A stretch of 64,000 nucleotides of DNA from Pseudomonadota bacterium (lineage in GTDB: Bacteria > Pseudomonadota > Gammaproteobacteria > Burkholderiales > Burkholderiaceae_C): NCBI GenBank assembly GCA_018241325.1, contig JAFEEB010000010.1, positions 1 to 64,000 of the forward strand, in the 5' to 3' direction. This document shows, one piece after another, positions 26,020-36,829 of the stretch. A model generated the notes under the pieces. It was not told where the DNA came from. It worked only from the letters and a program-made list of their open reading frames with translations, and did no database searches. Made by a program: the position numbers and the translations under genes. The stretch's first letter is position 1; every line of letters begins with the position of its first letter.

Positions 26020-28911
26020 ATGCAAACTGCCCGCAGCACCACGTCCGCCGTGGCGCCCGCCATGCCCGCGGCCGCCATTTCTCCCGCTGCCACCGCGTCG
26101 GACCCGCTCACGCACTACCAGATCATGCGGCGCAACGGCGCCGTCGTCCGCTTCGAGCCCGGCAAGATCGCCGTGGCCATGATGAAAGCCTTTCTGGCCG
26201 TGCACGGCACGCAGGGCGCGGCCTCCGCCAGCGTGCGCGAGCATGTGGACGGCCTGACGCAGACCGTGGTGCGCGCGCTGATGCGCTCGCGCCCCGCGGG
26301 CGGCACCTTCCACATCGAGGACGTGCAGGACCAGGTCGAACTGGCCCTGATGCGCGGCGGCCAGCACGAGGTGGCGCGCGCCTATGTGCTGTACCGCGAG
26401 CGCCGCGCGCAAGAGCGCGCCCAGCAGAAGGCCGAAGCCGTGGCGGCCGCGCCCGTTCTGCACGTTCTGGACCAAGGCGAGCGCGTGCCGCTCGACCTGC
26501 CGACCTTGCAAGCCCTGCTGGAGCAGGCCTGCGCCGGCCTGAACGCCGACGTGCAGCCGGCGCCCATCCTGGCCGAGACCCTGCGCAATCTGTACGACGG
26601 CGTGCCGATCGAGGAGGTCTACAAGGCCGCGATCCTGGCTGCCCGCACGCTGATCGAAAAAGAGCCCGACTACACCTTCGTCACCGCGCGCCTGCTCTTG
26701 CACACCATTGCCAAGGAGGTGCTGGGCGAGGCCCTCAGCCTGCCGCAACTGGCCGGCCGCTATGCCGACAGCTTTGCGCCCTTCATCCACCGCGGCGTGG
26801 AGCATGAGTTGCTGGATGAGCGCCTGCTGCAGTTCGACCTGGCGCGCCTGGGCGCAGCGCTCAAGCCCGAGCGCGACCTGCAGTTCGACTACCTGGGCCT
26901 GCAGACCCTGTACGACCGCTACTTCCTGCACGTGCGCAAGCAGCGCATCGAGCTGCCCCAGGCCTTTTTCATGCGCGTGGCCATGGGCCTGGCCCTGAAC
27001 GAGATCGACCGCGAAGCGCGCGCCATCGAGTTCTACGAGGTGCTCTCGTCCTTCGACTTCATGAGCAGCACGCCCACCTTGTTCAACAGCGGCACGCGGC
27101 GCTCGCAGCTGTCCTCGTGCTACCTGACCACGGTGCCCGACGAGCTGGACGGCATCTACGAATCCATCAAGGAAAACGCCCTGCTGTCCAAATACGCCGG
27201 TGGCCTGGGCAACGACTGGACGCGCGTGCGCGCCCTGGGCAGCCACATCAAGGGCACCAATGGCGAGTCGCAAGGCGTGGTGCCCTTCCTCAAGGTGGTC
27301 AACGACACGGCGGTGGCCGTCAACCAGGGCGGCAAGCGCAAGGGCGCCGTCTGTGCCTACCTGGAAACGTGGCACCTGGACATCGAAGAATTTCTGGAGC
27401 TGCGCAAGAACACGGGCGACGACCGCCGCCGCACGCACGACATGAACACCGCCAACTGGGTGCCCGACCTGTTCATGCGCCGCGTGATGGAGAAGGGCGC
27501 ATGGACGCTGTTCTCGCCCTCCGACGTGCCCGACCTGCACGACAAGTACGGCGCCGCGTTCGAGCAGGCCTACGTCGCCTATGAGGAGAAGGCCGCGCGC
27601 GGCGAGATCCAGCCCAGCAAGACGCTGCCGGCGATTGATCTGTGGCGCAAGATGCTCTCGATGCTGTTCGAGACCGGCCACCCCTGGATCACCTTCAAGG
27701 ACGCCTGCAACATCCGCTCGCCCCAGCAGCACGCCGGCGTGGTGCACTCCAGCAACCTGTGCACCGAGATCACGCTCAACACCAGCGAGGCCGAAACGGC
27801 CGTGTGCAACCTGGGCTCGGTCAACCTGCCGCGCCACATCACCGATGGGCAAATCGACCATGCCAAGCTGCAGCGCACCGTGCAAACGGCCATGCGCATG
27901 CTCGACAACGTGATCGACATCAACTACTACGCCGTCAAGAAGGCGCGCGACAGCAACCTGCGCCACCGACCGGTGGGCCTCGGCATCATGGGCTTCCAGG
28001 ACGCGCTGTACGCGCTGCGCATTCCGTATGCCAGCGACGCGGCGGTCGAGTTCGCCGACCGCTCGATGGAAGCGGTGTGCTACCACGCCTACTGGGCCTC
28101 CACCGAGCTGGCCGCCGAGCGCGGGCGCTATGCGTCATACAAGGGCTCGCTGTGGGAGCAGGGCGTGCTGCCGCTGGACACGCTGGACTTGCTGGAACGC
28201 GCGCGCGGCGGCTATGTGGAGCTCGACCGCTCGGCCACGCTCGACTGGGACGCGCTGCGCGGCAAGATCGCGCGCGACGGCATGCGCAACAGCAACTGCG
28301 TGGCCATTGCGCCGACGGCCACCATCAGCAACATCGTCGGCGTCGATGCCTCCATCGAGCCGTGCTTCGGCAACCTGTCGGTCAAGAGCAATCTGTCGGG
28401 CGAATTCACCATCATCAACCAGGCCCTGGTGCGCGACTTGAAGCGCCTGGGCCTGTGGGACGAGGTGATGGTGATGGACTTGAAGCACTTCGACGGCTCG
28501 CTGGCCGCCATCGACCGCGTGCCGCAGGACATCAAGCAGCTGTACGCCACCGCCTTCGAGGTGCAGCCCCAGTGGCTGGTTGAGGCCGCCGCGCGGCGCC
28601 AGAAGTGGATCGACCAGGCGCAGAGCCTGAACATCTACATGGCCGGCGCCTCGGGCAAGAAGCTCGACGACACCTACAAGCTCGCGTGGATTCGCGGCGT
28701 CAAGACCACCTACTACCTGCGCACCACCAGTGCCACGCAGGCCGAGAAGTCCACCATTCAATCGGGCCGCTTGAACGCCGTGTCCAACGCGGACGAGCGC
28801 GGTGGCGAGCGACTGTCCGCGACGGCGACGATGTCCGATGCGGCGATCGAAGCGGCCACCGACATCAAGTTTTGCGCCATCGATGACCCGGGTTGCGAAG
28901 CCTGTCAGTGA
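26020..28911 (+). CDS. nrdA: Class Ia ribonucleotide reductase, alpha subunit
   Basis: Catalytic and allosteric subunit that reduces ribonucleoside diphosphates. Residues: 963, longer than E. coli NrdA because of an N-terminal extension. The ATP-cone (about 35-130, MRRNGAVVRFEPGKIAVAMMKAF) carries dATP feedback. Active-site elements are SSCYLTTV, NLCTEITLN (Asn, Cys and Glu), VCNLGSVNLPRH, the radical-transfer tyrosines in VKTTYYLRTT, and the C-terminal redox pair CEAC two codons from the end. It is transcribed with nrdB from an NrdR-controlled promoter. Confidence 0.96.
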   Translation: MQTARSTTSAVAPAMPAAAISPAATASDPLTHYQIMRRNGAVVRFEPGKIAVAMMKAFLAVHGTQGAASASVREHVDGLTQTVVRALMRSRPAGGTFHIEDVQDQVELALMRGGQHEVARAYVLYRERRAQERAQQKAEAVAAAPVLHVLDQGERVPLDLPTLQALLEQACAGLNADVQPAPILAETLRNLYDGVPIEEVYKAAILAARTLIEKEPDYTFVTARLLLHTIAKEVLGEALSLPQLAGRYADSFAPFIHRGVEHELLDERLLQFDLARLGAALKPERDLQFDYLGLQTLYDRYFLHVRKQRIELPQAFFMRVAMGLALNEIDREARAIEFYEVLSSFDFMSSTPTLFNSGTRRSQLSSCYLTTVPDELDGIYESIKENALLSKYAGGLGNDWTRVRALGSHIKGTNGESQGVVPFLKVVNDTAVAVNQGGKRKGAVCAYLETWHLDIEEFLELRKNTGDDRRRTHDMNTANWVPDLFMRRVMEKGAWTLFSPSDVPDLHDKYGAAFEQAYVAYEEKAARGEIQPSKTLPAIDLWRKMLSMLFETGHPWITFKDACNIRSPQQHAGVVHSSNLCTEITLNTSEAETAVCNLGSVNLPRHITDGQIDHAKLQRTVQTAMRMLDNVIDINYYAVKKARDSNLRHRPVGLGIMGFQDALYALRIPYASDAAVEFADRSMEAVCYHAYWASTELAAERGRYASYKGSLWEQGVLPLDTLDLLERARGGYVELDRSATLDWDALRGKIARDGMRNSNCVAIAPTATISNIVGVDASIEPCFGNLSVKSNLSGEFTIINQALVRDLKRLGLWDEVMVMDLKHFDGSLAAIDRVPQDIKQLYATAFEVQPQWLVEAAARRQKWIDQAQSLNIYMAGASGKKLDDTYKLAWIRGVKTTYYLRTTSATQAEKSTIQSGRLNAVSNADERGGERLSATATMSDAAIEAATDIKFCAIDDPGCEACQ

Positions 28912-28997
28912 TCGATCAAGGCCGTTGCGCCAGCGCGGGCGATGCCTCGCCGCAACACATTCAAGCCACCCAAACGCGAACAACGTGATGGAATGCT

Positions 28998-29025
28998 TTG
29001 CAATTCGTCGCGTTGCTCCCATAAT
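28998..29025 (+). promoter_or_regulatory. Possible internal promoter for nrdB
   Basis: TTGCAA (28998-29003), 16 bases, CATAAT (29020-29025), then 18 bases to the nrdB ATG. TGCTCC/GGAGCA (29014-29032) forms a small hairpin over the -10. The 132-base gap is long for an operon interior. Confidence 0.4.
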
Positions 29026-29043
29026 CGGAGCATCGGAAAAATC

Positions 29044-30186
29044 ATGTTGAACTGGAACGAAGACGTCTCGATCGCCACGCCGCAGCCGCGTTTGCAGCCG
29101 GTGCTTGATGAATCGTTTGCGCCTGCAGTCGCGCCCGGTGCCAAGCTCGAGCGCGCAGCGGTCAATGCGCGCCGCGTCAACGCGGCCGACAAGCGCATCA
29201 TCAACGGCCAGACCGACGTCAACCAGTTGGTGCCCTTCAAGTACAAGTGGGCCTGGGAAAAATACCTGGCCACCTGCGCCAACCACTGGATGCCGCAGGA
29301 AATCAACATGAACCGCGACATCGCGCTGTGGAAGTCGCCGGGTGGCTTGAGCGAGGACGAACGCCGCATCATCAAGCGCAACCTGGGCTTTTTCGTCACC
29401 GCCGATTCGCTGGCCGCCAACAACATCGTGCTGGGCACCTACCGCCACATCACCGCGCCCGAGTGCCGCCAGTTTTTGCTGCGCCAGGCCTTCGAAGAGG
29501 CCATCCACACCCACGCCTACCAATACATCGTCGAATCGCTGGGCCTGGACGAGTCCGAAATCTTCAACGCCTACCACGAGGTCGAATCGATCCGTGCCAA
29601 GGACGAGTTCCTGATTCCGTTCATCGACGCCATAATGGACCCGGCCTTCGTCACCGGCACGCCCGAGGCCGATCAAACGCTGCTCAAAAGCCTGATCGTC
29701 TTTGCCTGCCTGATGGAAGGCCTCTTTTTCTACGTCGGCTTCACCCAAATCCTGGCGCTGGGCCGGCAAAACAAGATGACGGGTGCCGCCGAGCAATACC
29801 AGTACATCCTGCGCGACGAGTCCATGCACTGCAACTTCGGCATCGACCTGATCAACCAGATCAAGCTGGAGAACCCGCAGCTGTGGACGCCCGCCTTCAA
29901 GGCCGAAATCAAGACGCTGTTCGAGCGCGCCGTCGAACTGGAGTACCGCTACGCCGAGGACACCATGCCGCGCGGCGTGCTGGGCCTGAACGCCTCCATG
30001 TTCAAGGGCTATCTGCGCTACATCGCCAATCGCCGCGCCACGCAGATCGGTCTGGAGGCGCTCTTTCCGGGCGAGGAAAACCCCTTCCCCTGGATGAGCG
30101 AAATGATCGACCTGAAGAAGGAGCGCAATTTCTTCGAAACCCGCGTCATCGAGTATCAGACCGGTGGCGCGCTGTCCTGGGACTGA
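29044..30186 (+). CDS. nrdB: Class Ia ribonucleotide reductase, beta subunit
   Basis: Diiron-tyrosyl radical subunit, 380 residues. Iron ligands readable from the spacing of E. coli NrdB are D121 in [11 protein letters not shown]152 and H155 in [10 protein letters not shown], with radical Y159. The further ligand region SIRAKDEF... and [14 protein letters not shown] (Glu and His) follows. The C-terminus ([17 protein letters not shown]) is the family tail that docks on NrdA. The start MLNWNED at 29044 is preferred; a longer frame from 28942 covers the promoter-like gap. Confidence 0.96.
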   Translation: MLNWNEDVSIATPQPRLQPVLDESFAPAVAPGAKLERAAVNARRVNAADKRIINGQTDVNQLVPFKYKWAWEKYLATCANHWMPQEINMNRDIALWKSPGGLSEDERRIIKRNLGFFVTADSLAANNIVLGTYRHITAPECRQFLLRQAFEEAIHTHAYQYIVESLGLDESEIFNAYHEVESIRAKDEFLIPFIDAIMDPAFVTGTPEADQTLLKSLIVFACLMEGLFFYVGFTQILALGRQNKMTGAAEQYQYILRDESMHCNFGIDLINQIKLENPQLWTPAFKAEIKTLFERAVELEYRYAEDTMPRGVLGLNASMFKGYLRYIANRRATQIGLEALFPGEENPFPWMSEMIDLKKERNFFETRVIEYQTGGALSWD

Positions 30187-30220
30187 CGGGGTGACGGACC
30201 CGGTGTGCATTCCTGTTTTT

Positions 30221-30331
30221 CCGCCGGCGCGGGGCATCGAGATGCCCCGCACCGGCGGTGACCGTGTTCATGGCCATGGAGATTGCTCCAGGGCCATGAA
30301 TCGCTTGGCGCGTTCCAACAGGCGCGAAGCG
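30221..30331 (+). promoter_or_regulatory. Three consecutive hairpins between nrdB and the H1-like gene
   Basis: First, a very stable hairpin spans 30221-30258 (CCGCCGGCGCGGGGCAT and its inverted partner). Second, CATGGCC/GGCCATG with an inner GGAG/CTCC spans 30269-30298. Third, CGCTTGGCGC/GCGCGAAGCG spans 30302-30331. None is followed by a T-run, so they may be RNA processing or stability structures ending nrdB mRNA or leading the next message. Confidence 0.6.
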
Positions 30332-30372
30332 TTTCCTGCTGTTGATTGTTCAACTTGATCAAGGAGAAAAAA

Positions 30373-30825
30373 ATGGCAACTGCAAAAAAACCGGCCGCCA
30401 AGAAAGCACCGGCCAAGAAGGCTGCACCGGCGAAGAAGGCTCCGGCCAAGAAGGCGGCGGCGAAGAAGGCGGCCCCGGCCAAGAAGGCCCCGGCCAAGAA
30501 AGTAGCCGCCAAGAAGGCCGCTCCGGCGAAGAAGGCTCCGGCCAAGAAGGTCGCGGCCAAGAAAGCCGCCCCGGCCAAGAAGGCCCCGGCCAAGAAAGTA
30601 GCCGCCAAGAAGGCAGCGCCGGCCAAGAAGGCTGCGGCCAAGAAGGTCGCGGCCAAGAAGGCAGCGCCGGCCAAGAAGGCTGCGGTCAAGAAGGTCGCCG
30701 CCAAGAAAGCCGCCCCGGCCAAGAAGGCTGCGGTCAAGAAAGCCGCGCCCGCCAAGAAGCCCGCGCCCAAGACCACGCTGAGCCCGCAGGCTGCGTGGCC
30801 GTTCCCGACGGCCAGCAAGCCCTGA
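30373..30825 (+). CDS. Histone H1-like lysine/alanine-rich DNA-binding protein
   Basis: Nucleoid-associated protein of 150 residues, almost entirely Ala-Lys-Lys and Pro-Ala-Lys-Lys repeats ([16 protein letters not shown] units), like the C-terminal tail of eukaryotic H1 and bacterial AlgP/BpH1 proteins. It ends in a non-repetitive [21 protein letters not shown] lies before the ATG at 30373. Near-identical GCCAAGAAGGC units at the DNA level make its length prone to slip. It has its own leader hairpins and a strong terminator. Confidence 0.9.
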   Translation: MATAKKPAAKKAPAKKAAPAKKAPAKKAAAKKAAPAKKAPAKKVAAKKAAPAKKAPAKKVAAKKAAPAKKAPAKKVAAKKAAPAKKAAAKKVAAKKAAPAKKAAVKKVAAKKAAPAKKAAVKKAAPAKKPAPKTTLSPQAAWPFPTASKP

Positions 30826-30870
30826 GCGTGCTGGCTCGGCCGGTGTGCGAACACCGGCCAGCGCCCGTCA

Positions 30871-30905
30871 ACCCGCGCGTGAAGCGATTCGCGCGCGGGT
30901 TTTTC
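30871..30905 (+). terminator. Intrinsic terminator after the H1-like gene
   Basis: CCCGCGCG pairs with CGCGCGGG around GAAGCGATT, followed by five T. A second hairpin GGCCGGTGT/ACACCGGCC lies just upstream (about 30838-30858). Confidence 0.85.
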
Positions 30906-30960
30906 TTTGGCCCCGCGGCCGGCCGGCGTTTCGGCGAGGACGCATGCCGGCGGGCGGCGT

Positions 30961-31866
30961 TCAGCCTTCCAGCAGCGCCTGGCGGTCCACCGTGTAGTTC
31001 TGCGGCCCGCTGGCCGCCACCTTGATCGCGCCCAGGCGGTTGCCCAGCACCGCGCAGCGCGCCAGTGGCCAGCCCTGCTCCAGCCCGTACAGCAGCGCGC
31101 CGCGCCAAGCGTCGCCGCAACCCGTGGGATCGCGGACCTCACGGGCCGTCACGCCGGGCACGCGGGCGCACACGCCGTCCTCCCACAGCTCGCAGCCTTC
31201 GGCGCCACGGGTCACCACCAAGGCGCGGACCTGGCGCGAGAGCTCGGCCGGGGTCATGCCCATGCGGTCGCACAGCATCTGGCCTTCATAGTCGTTGACG
31301 GTGACCCAGCTGGCCAAGCGGGTGAAGTGCTTCAACTCGGCGCCGTCGAACATGGGCAGGCCCTGGCCGGGGTCGAACACGAAGGGGATGCCGGCCGCAT
31401 GAAACTGCTCGGCGTGCTGCACCATGGCATCGCGCCCGTCGGGGGACACGATGCCCAGGCGCACGTCGGGTCGCGCGACGACCTGGGTGATGTGCGCCTG
31501 CATCATCGCGCCCGGATGAAAAGCGGTGATCTGGTTGTTGTCCCGGTCGGTCATGATCATGGCTTGCGCGGTGTAGGTGCCCTCGACCTCGCGCACGAAC
31601 TCGGTGCTGATGCCCTGCTGGCGCAGGCGTGCCAGGTAGTCGGCGCCGTCGCTTCCGACGGTGGCCATGGGCAGGGGCGTGCCGCCGAGCTGGCGCATGG
31701 CGTAGGCGATGTTGCCCGCGCAACCGCCGAAATCGCGGCGCAGCTGCGGCACCAGGAAGGAGACGTTGAGGATGTGCAATTGCTCCGGCAGGATTTGTTG
31801 CGCGAAGCGTCCTTCGAAGCCCATGATGGTGTCGAAGGCGAGAGAGCCGCAGATGAGGGTGGCCAT
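30961..31866 (-). CDS. PfkB family carbohydrate/nucleoside kinase
   Basis: Cytoplasmic sugar or nucleoside kinase, 301 residues, most like bacterial adenosine-kinase-type members. The N-terminal motif FGGCAGNIAYAMRQLGG contacts substrate. VTRGAEGCELW and the anion-hole motif DPTGCGDAWRGALL, with the second Asp as catalytic base, are near residues 232-262. The order PfkB kinase-DUF3426-prmA-accC-accB is common in Burkholderiales. The substrate is not decidable. Confidence 0.9.
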   Translation of the reverse strand: MATLICGSLAFDTIMGFEGRFAQQILPEQLHILNVSFLVPQLRRDFGGCAGNIAYAMRQLGGTPLPMATVGSDGADYLARLRQQGISTEFVREVEGTYTAQAMIMTDRDNNQITAFHPGAMMQAHITQVVARPDVRLGIVSPDGRDAMVQHAEQFHAAGIPFVFDPGQGLPMFDGAELKHFTRLASWVTVNDYEGQMLCDRMGMTPAELSRQVRALVVTRGAEGCELWEDGVCARVPGVTAREVRDPTGCGDAWRGALLYGLEQGWPLARCAVLGNRLGAIKVAASGPQNYTVDRQALLEG

Positions 31867-31909
31867 GGTGGAATGCGCGGGGTGATGTTCGAGTCCGCGT
31901 TGCGGGCTC

Positions 31910-33163
31910 TCAAGGGTAAAAGGCCGTGAGCCGGTAACCCACCACCGCGGCCGGGTCGGCCGGGTCGGTCACGGTCAGGGTCTGGACGATGTTGCTTTCA
32001 CCGCGCGCCGGCAGCACGGGCGGAAGATCCAGTTGCGCCGGAGTCAGCACGCGCCGCACCAGCGGCTGGTTGTCGCCGTCGGTCAGGGTCAGCTCCAGCG
32101 CCGGGCTGGCCACCGGCAACGCGGCCGTGTTGCGCAGTCCCACGCTGAAGCGAAACTGGTTGCCCGCCACGCGGTTGAAGGCCGAGTTGTCGATCACGAT
32201 GGCGTCCAGTTGCCGCCAGGGCTGCACGCGGCAGCCCAGTGGCGCGCACAGGGCGTTCAGGGCAGGCGTCAGCGAGGGCGCACGGGCGGCCAGCCAGTCT
32301 CGCTGGGCCAGGCTCCATTGCACGATCAGCCCGGCTGCCAGCAGCAGCAGGCCCAGCCACAACAGGGCGCGCACCGGGCGCGCGGCCCAGAAGGCGCGGC
32401 GGCGAGCGGTGGCGACGAACGAGGGTTGAGCCACTTCGGGCCCATCGCCGGATGGCGGCGCCAGCGACTCATCCGGGTCGGTGCCGATGACGATCAGATC
32501 GTCGATGCTCGGCTCCGGTGCGGGCGATGGGGCTCTGGGGCCGGCGTCCGGTTCGCGCGCGTCGGCGGGCGCGGCGGGGGGCGCGGCTTTGGGCCGGGCC
32601 CGGACCTTCAAATAGGACGGCAGGGCCACGGGGGTGGATGGCGGTGCTGGCGGCGCTGGCGGTGCGGCCGCATCGGTCTGCTCGCGCCGCGCGACGATCT
32701 CGGCCAATTCGGTTCGCAAGGAGGGGCTGAACGGCGTCGGGGGTTCGTCCTCAGGCGCTGGCGCAGCCGCTTCCGATGTCTGGGCCGAGGTCTCGGGGAC
32801 CAGGGCCGGGGCCTCGGGCGCTGGGGGTTCGGTCATGGGCGCCGGGGGCTCTGCCTCGGGCACCGGGCGGGCGAACTCGGGCGTCGCAAGGGCGTCGGCC
32901 GCGTCCGCTGCGACAGGGACCAGGACTTGGGGCGGCGGTGCGACCGGATCGGTTGGCGCTGCACTGGCGCCGGCTGGATCGGAATCAGGCGCGCTCGGTG
33001 TCGGGGGCAAGGGCGCCGCCGTGCCGCGCGGCAGCAGTTGTGCCGACGCGTCGAACACTTCGCCGCATTGGCCGCAGCGCACCCAGCCGGCGGCAATGCG
33101 GATCTGGTCCGGCACCACCTTGAACAAGGTCGAGCAGGCCGGGCAGCGCGTGACCAGGCTCAT
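31910..33163 (-). CDS. Zinc-ribbon DUF3426 membrane protein
   Basis: The 417-residue product starts with an MJ0042-type zinc ribbon (C7-x2-C10 and C30-x2-C33 in RCPACSTLF and RCGQCGEVF). A long Pro/Ala/Glu-rich low-complexity linker covers about residues 45-255. One membrane span lies near 265-287 (ALLWLGLLLLAAGLIVQW), then a DUF3426 domain (IDNSAFNRVAGNQFRFSVGLRNTAALPVASPALELTLTD). The protein is probably inserted with the ribbon in the cytosol and the C-terminus in the periplasm. The function is unknown. It is co-directional with prmA. Confidence 0.87.
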   Translation of the reverse strand: MSLVTRCPACSTLFKVVPDQIRIAAGWVRCGQCGEVFDASAQLLPRGTAAPLPPTPSAPDSDPAGASAAPTDPVAPPPQVLVPVAADAADALATPEFARPVPEAEPPAPMTEPPAPEAPALVPETSAQTSEAAAPAPEDEPPTPFSPSLRTELAEIVARREQTDAAAPPAPPAPPSTPVALPSYLKVRARPKAAPPAAPADAREPDAGPRAPSPAPEPSIDDLIVIGTDPDESLAPPSGDGPEVAQPSFVATARRRAFWAARPVRALLWLGLLLLAAGLIVQWSLAQRDWLAARAPSLTPALNALCAPLGCRVQPWRQLDAIVIDNSAFNRVAGNQFRFSVGLRNTAALPVASPALELTLTDGDNQPLVRRVLTPAQLDLPPVLPARGESNIVQTLTVTDPADPAAVVGYRLTAFYP

Positions 33164-33233
33164 GCGCAGGCGATGCTCGTGGCGGCGAAAAACATGGCCG
33201 CGATTGTAGGCGGCGCGGCGCGCGCCGGCGCTG

Positions 33234-34130
33234 TCAGCGCGGGCGCTCGGCCGTCAGCAGCACCCAGCCGTCTTCGTGGTCCGACGCCCGCAAGGCGAGC
33301 CACGGCGCATAGGCCTCGCACAGCTCCTCGGTCTGCCGCTCGAGCACGCCGGCCAGCACCAGCGCGCCACCGGCGCCGACGTGGGCGCACAGCAGCGGCG
33401 CCAGCACCTTCAGCGGCGTCGCCAGGATGTTGGCCAGCACGGTGTCGTACCGCCCATGGGCGGCATCGGGCAAGCCGGCGTGCAGGCGAACGCCGTTGCC
33501 CGCGGCGTTGGCCTGGGTGGCCTGCACCGCAGCCGGGTCGATGTCCACCGCGTCCACCGACTGCGCGCCATGCAGCGTCGCGCCAATGGCCAGGATGCCC
33601 GAGCCGCAGCCATAGTCCAGCACGCGCGGCCCCAGGGGGGCGTGGGCGGCGATCCAGCGCAGGCACATGCGGGTGGTGGGGTGGGTGCCGGTGCCGAAGG
33701 CCAGGCCGGGGTCGAGGCGGATCACCTGCCGGGCGGCGGCGGGCACGGCGTGCCAGCTGGGCACGACCCAGAATTGCGGCGTGATGGCCACCGGCTCGAA
33801 CTGCGACTGCGTCAGGCGCACCCAGTCCTGCTCCGGCACGGGGGCGATGGCCTGGATCGTGGCGCCCGTGAAGAAGTCCTGCGCCGCCAGCAGGGCCGCG
33901 GCCTGGCGCGCCGCGGTCTCGTCGTTGAACAGCGCCAGCACCGTGGTGCGCGACCAGCCGGGCGCGGGCGGCGGCAGCCCGGGCTCGCCAAACAGGGCCT
34001 TCTCGGCGCCGGTGTCGGCGTCGGCGTCCTCTGCACTGACGCTGAGCGCGTCCAGTGCCTCAAGCGCATCGCTGATGGGCTCGACCGCCGATTCGGCGCA
34101 GGACAGGCGCAGCTCAAACATTCGAATCAC
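33234..34130 (-). CDS. prmA: Ribosomal protein L11 methyltransferase
   Basis: SAM-dependent enzyme that trimethylates ribosomal protein L11. The 298-residue product has the N-terminal L11-recognition domain (MFELRLSCAESAVEPISDALEALDALSVSAEDAD). The Rossmann methyltransferase fold has VLDYGCGSGILAIGATLHGA as motif I, VDAVDIDPAAVQATQANA as motif II and LANILATPLKVLAPLL as motif IV. A repeat B copy occupies the 57-base gap to accC. Confidence 0.94.
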   Translation of the reverse strand: MIRMFELRLSCAESAVEPISDALEALDALSVSAEDADADTGAEKALFGEPGLPPPAPGWSRTTVLALFNDETAARQAAALLAAQDFFTGATIQAIAPVPEQDWVRLTQSQFEPVAITPQFWVVPSWHAVPAAARQVIRLDPGLAFGTGTHPTTRMCLRWIAAHAPLGPRVLDYGCGSGILAIGATLHGAQSVDAVDIDPAAVQATQANAAGNGVRLHAGLPDAAHGRYDTVLANILATPLKVLAPLLCAHVGAGGALVLAGVLERQTEELCEAYAPWLALRASDHEDGWVLLTAERPR

Positions 34131-34138
34131 TATGAAAA

Positions 34139-34184
34139 TTATAGCTGATTGCGCCCGTCGTGCCTGCGCAAACGGCCCAACCGA
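34139..34184 (+). repeat. Repeat B, copy 5
   Basis: TTATAGCTGATTGCGCCCGT then GCCTGCGCAAACGGCCCAAC. It lies between accC and prmA, in the transcribed leader of prmA. Confidence 0.6.
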
Positions 34185-34187
34185 TCA

Positions 34188-35529
<1,342 letters not shown>

Positions 35530-35537
<8 letters not shown>

Positions 35538-35646
35538 GTGCGCCCTCGCGGCTCATCGCCCGCGCGCTGGCGCGCACCAGGGCGGTTTGCTTCGCCTGAC
35601 CTGCGGTCAGACCGCCGCGATTGGCAATCAGAATTTTCTTGAACAT
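35530..35646 (-). pseudogene. Partial duplicate of the accC start: 38-codon reading frame between accB and accC
   Basis: An ATG at 35646 opens a frame whose first 11 residues ([11 protein letters not shown]) are identical to AccC. After that it diverges (GLTAGQAKQTALVRASARA...) and stops with TAA at 35530, overlapping the true accC start by eight bases. At DNA level 35614-35646 and 35505-35537 match at most positions, differing at synonymous sites (AAAATTCTGATT against AAGATCCTCATC). This suggests an old duplication or deliberate protein-level conservation. It may be a relic, or a coupling peptide that leads ribosomes to accC. Length too short to be a functional carboxylase part. Confidence 0.65.
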
Positions 35647-35664
35647 CCGCTGCTCCGCGGTTCG

Positions 35665-36123
35665 TTATTCGATGACGAACAGCGGTTGCCCGTATTCCAC
35701 GGCCTGGCCGTTCTCGCCCAGCACCTGGGTGATGGTGCCGGATTTCTCGGCCTCGATCTCGTTGAGGATCTTCATGGCCTCGATGATGCAGATCACATCG
35801 CCTTCGTTGACTTTCTGGCCCACCTCCACGAAGGGGCTGCCGCCCGGGGTGGCCGAGCGATAGAAGGTGCCGACCATGGGCGACTTCACGATGAAGCCCG
35901 TCACGGGCTCCGCCGGCGCAGCGGTCGCGGCCGGGGCTGCCACGGCCGCCGGGGCTGCGGCAACGGCCGCAGCGGGCATGGCCATGGCCGGCAGGGCGAC
36001 TGCGGGCGGCGCGATGCCCGCCTTGACGATGCGGACCTTGCCTTCGGCTTCGGTGATCTCCAGTTCCGAAACGTTGGACTCGGACACCAGATCGATCAAG
36101 GTTTTGAGTTTACGAAGATCCAT
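35665..36123 (-). CDS. accB: Biotin carboxyl carrier protein of acetyl-CoA carboxylase
   Basis: Carries biotin between AccC and the carboxyltransferase. 152 residues from [13 protein letters not shown]. The N-terminal helical part is followed by an Ala/Pro-rich mobile linker (about 45-75) and the biotinyl domain with K118 in [15 protein letters not shown], the biotinylation site. The upstream ATG at 36192 is rejected because the family begins at MDLRKLK. A frequent context (accB then accC) is kept, with the duplicated accC start in between. Confidence 0.95.
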   Translation of the reverse strand: MDLRKLKTLIDLVSESNVSELEITEAEGKVRIVKAGIAPPAVALPAMAMPAAAVAAAPAAVAAPAATAAPAEPVTGFIVKSPMVGTFYRSATPGGSPFVEVGQKVNEGDVICIIEAMKILNEIEAEKSGTITQVLGENGQAVEYGQPLFVIE

Positions 36124-36227
36124 TTTGATGCGCTTTCCTGTGAATTGTCGAAATTTTACAGAATTTTGACGGAAATTCGCGGGTATCCGCAAAATTGGAC
36201 AAAATCAGGCCCGAATCGGAGCCGGCC

Positions 36228-36785
36228 TCAACGCAGCCACGCAATCAGGTCGGCTTCCTTCAATTGTCCCAGTTTTCGGTGTTGAACCTGGCCTGTTCGG
36301 TCGAATATCACCGTGAACGGCAGCCCGCCCGCCGCATTGCCCAGCTTTCTGGTGAGTTCCACCCCGCTCGGGCCAGCCATGGCCACCGGAAAGCTGACCG
36401 GCGCACGGGCCAGGAAACGCTGCACCAAATCGGTTTGATCAATGGCCAATCCAAGCATTTGCCAGCCGTTGTGTTTGATTTGGGTGTAAAAGCGGCTCAA
36501 TAGCGGCAATTCTTGAACGCAAGGCGGGCACCAGGTGGCCCAGAAGTTGACCAGCAAAGGGCGGCCCTTCAGATCGGCCAAGGCAATGGGCGCGCCCTCC
36601 GGGCTCGCAAAGCGTTGCTGCCAGATGTCCTGGATGTCCGGCTCTTCGAGCGAAAAATGCCGCCAGGCCAGGGCGGCGCCCGTGCCGCCGGCGATGACAC
36701 CCACGGCTGCCGCCAAGGCCCAGCGGCGGTCCTTGCCGGGTGCGGGGGCGGCGTCGGGCGGCGGGTTCTGGGCGGTGTCGCTCAT
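36228..36785 (-). CDS. TlpA family thiol-disulfide oxidoreductase
   Basis: Periplasmic membrane-anchored thioredoxin-like reductant, 185 residues. A short cytosolic tail and one hydrophobic anchor (WALAAAVGVIAGGTGAALAW) are followed by a thioredoxin domain with active site WCPPC in VNFWATWCPPCVQELP. GGLPFTVIFDRTG carries the cis-proline. Such proteins reduce apocytochrome or other envelope thiols. The system II cytochrome genes lie 30 kb away. Start at 36785; the open frame continues upstream without a recognisable start. Confidence 0.9.
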   Translation of the reverse strand: MSDTAQNPPPDAAPAPGKDRRWALAAAVGVIAGGTGAALAWRHFSLEEPDIQDIWQQRFASPEGAPIALADLKGRPLLVNFWATWCPPCVQELPLLSRFYTQIKHNGWQMLGLAIDQTDLVQRFLARAPVSFPVAMAGPSGVELTRKLGNAAGGLPFTVIFDRTGQVQHRKLGQLKEADLIAWLR

Positions 36786-36829
36786 TGGGCTACCCTCCGG
36801 GATTCGCGTTTGGGAGCGGCCCGGCACAC

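Noticed and set aside
30373-30825. Regular short repeats suggesting a CRISPR array
   Set aside because: The repeats are translated Ala-Lys codons of an H1-like protein with no unique spacers.
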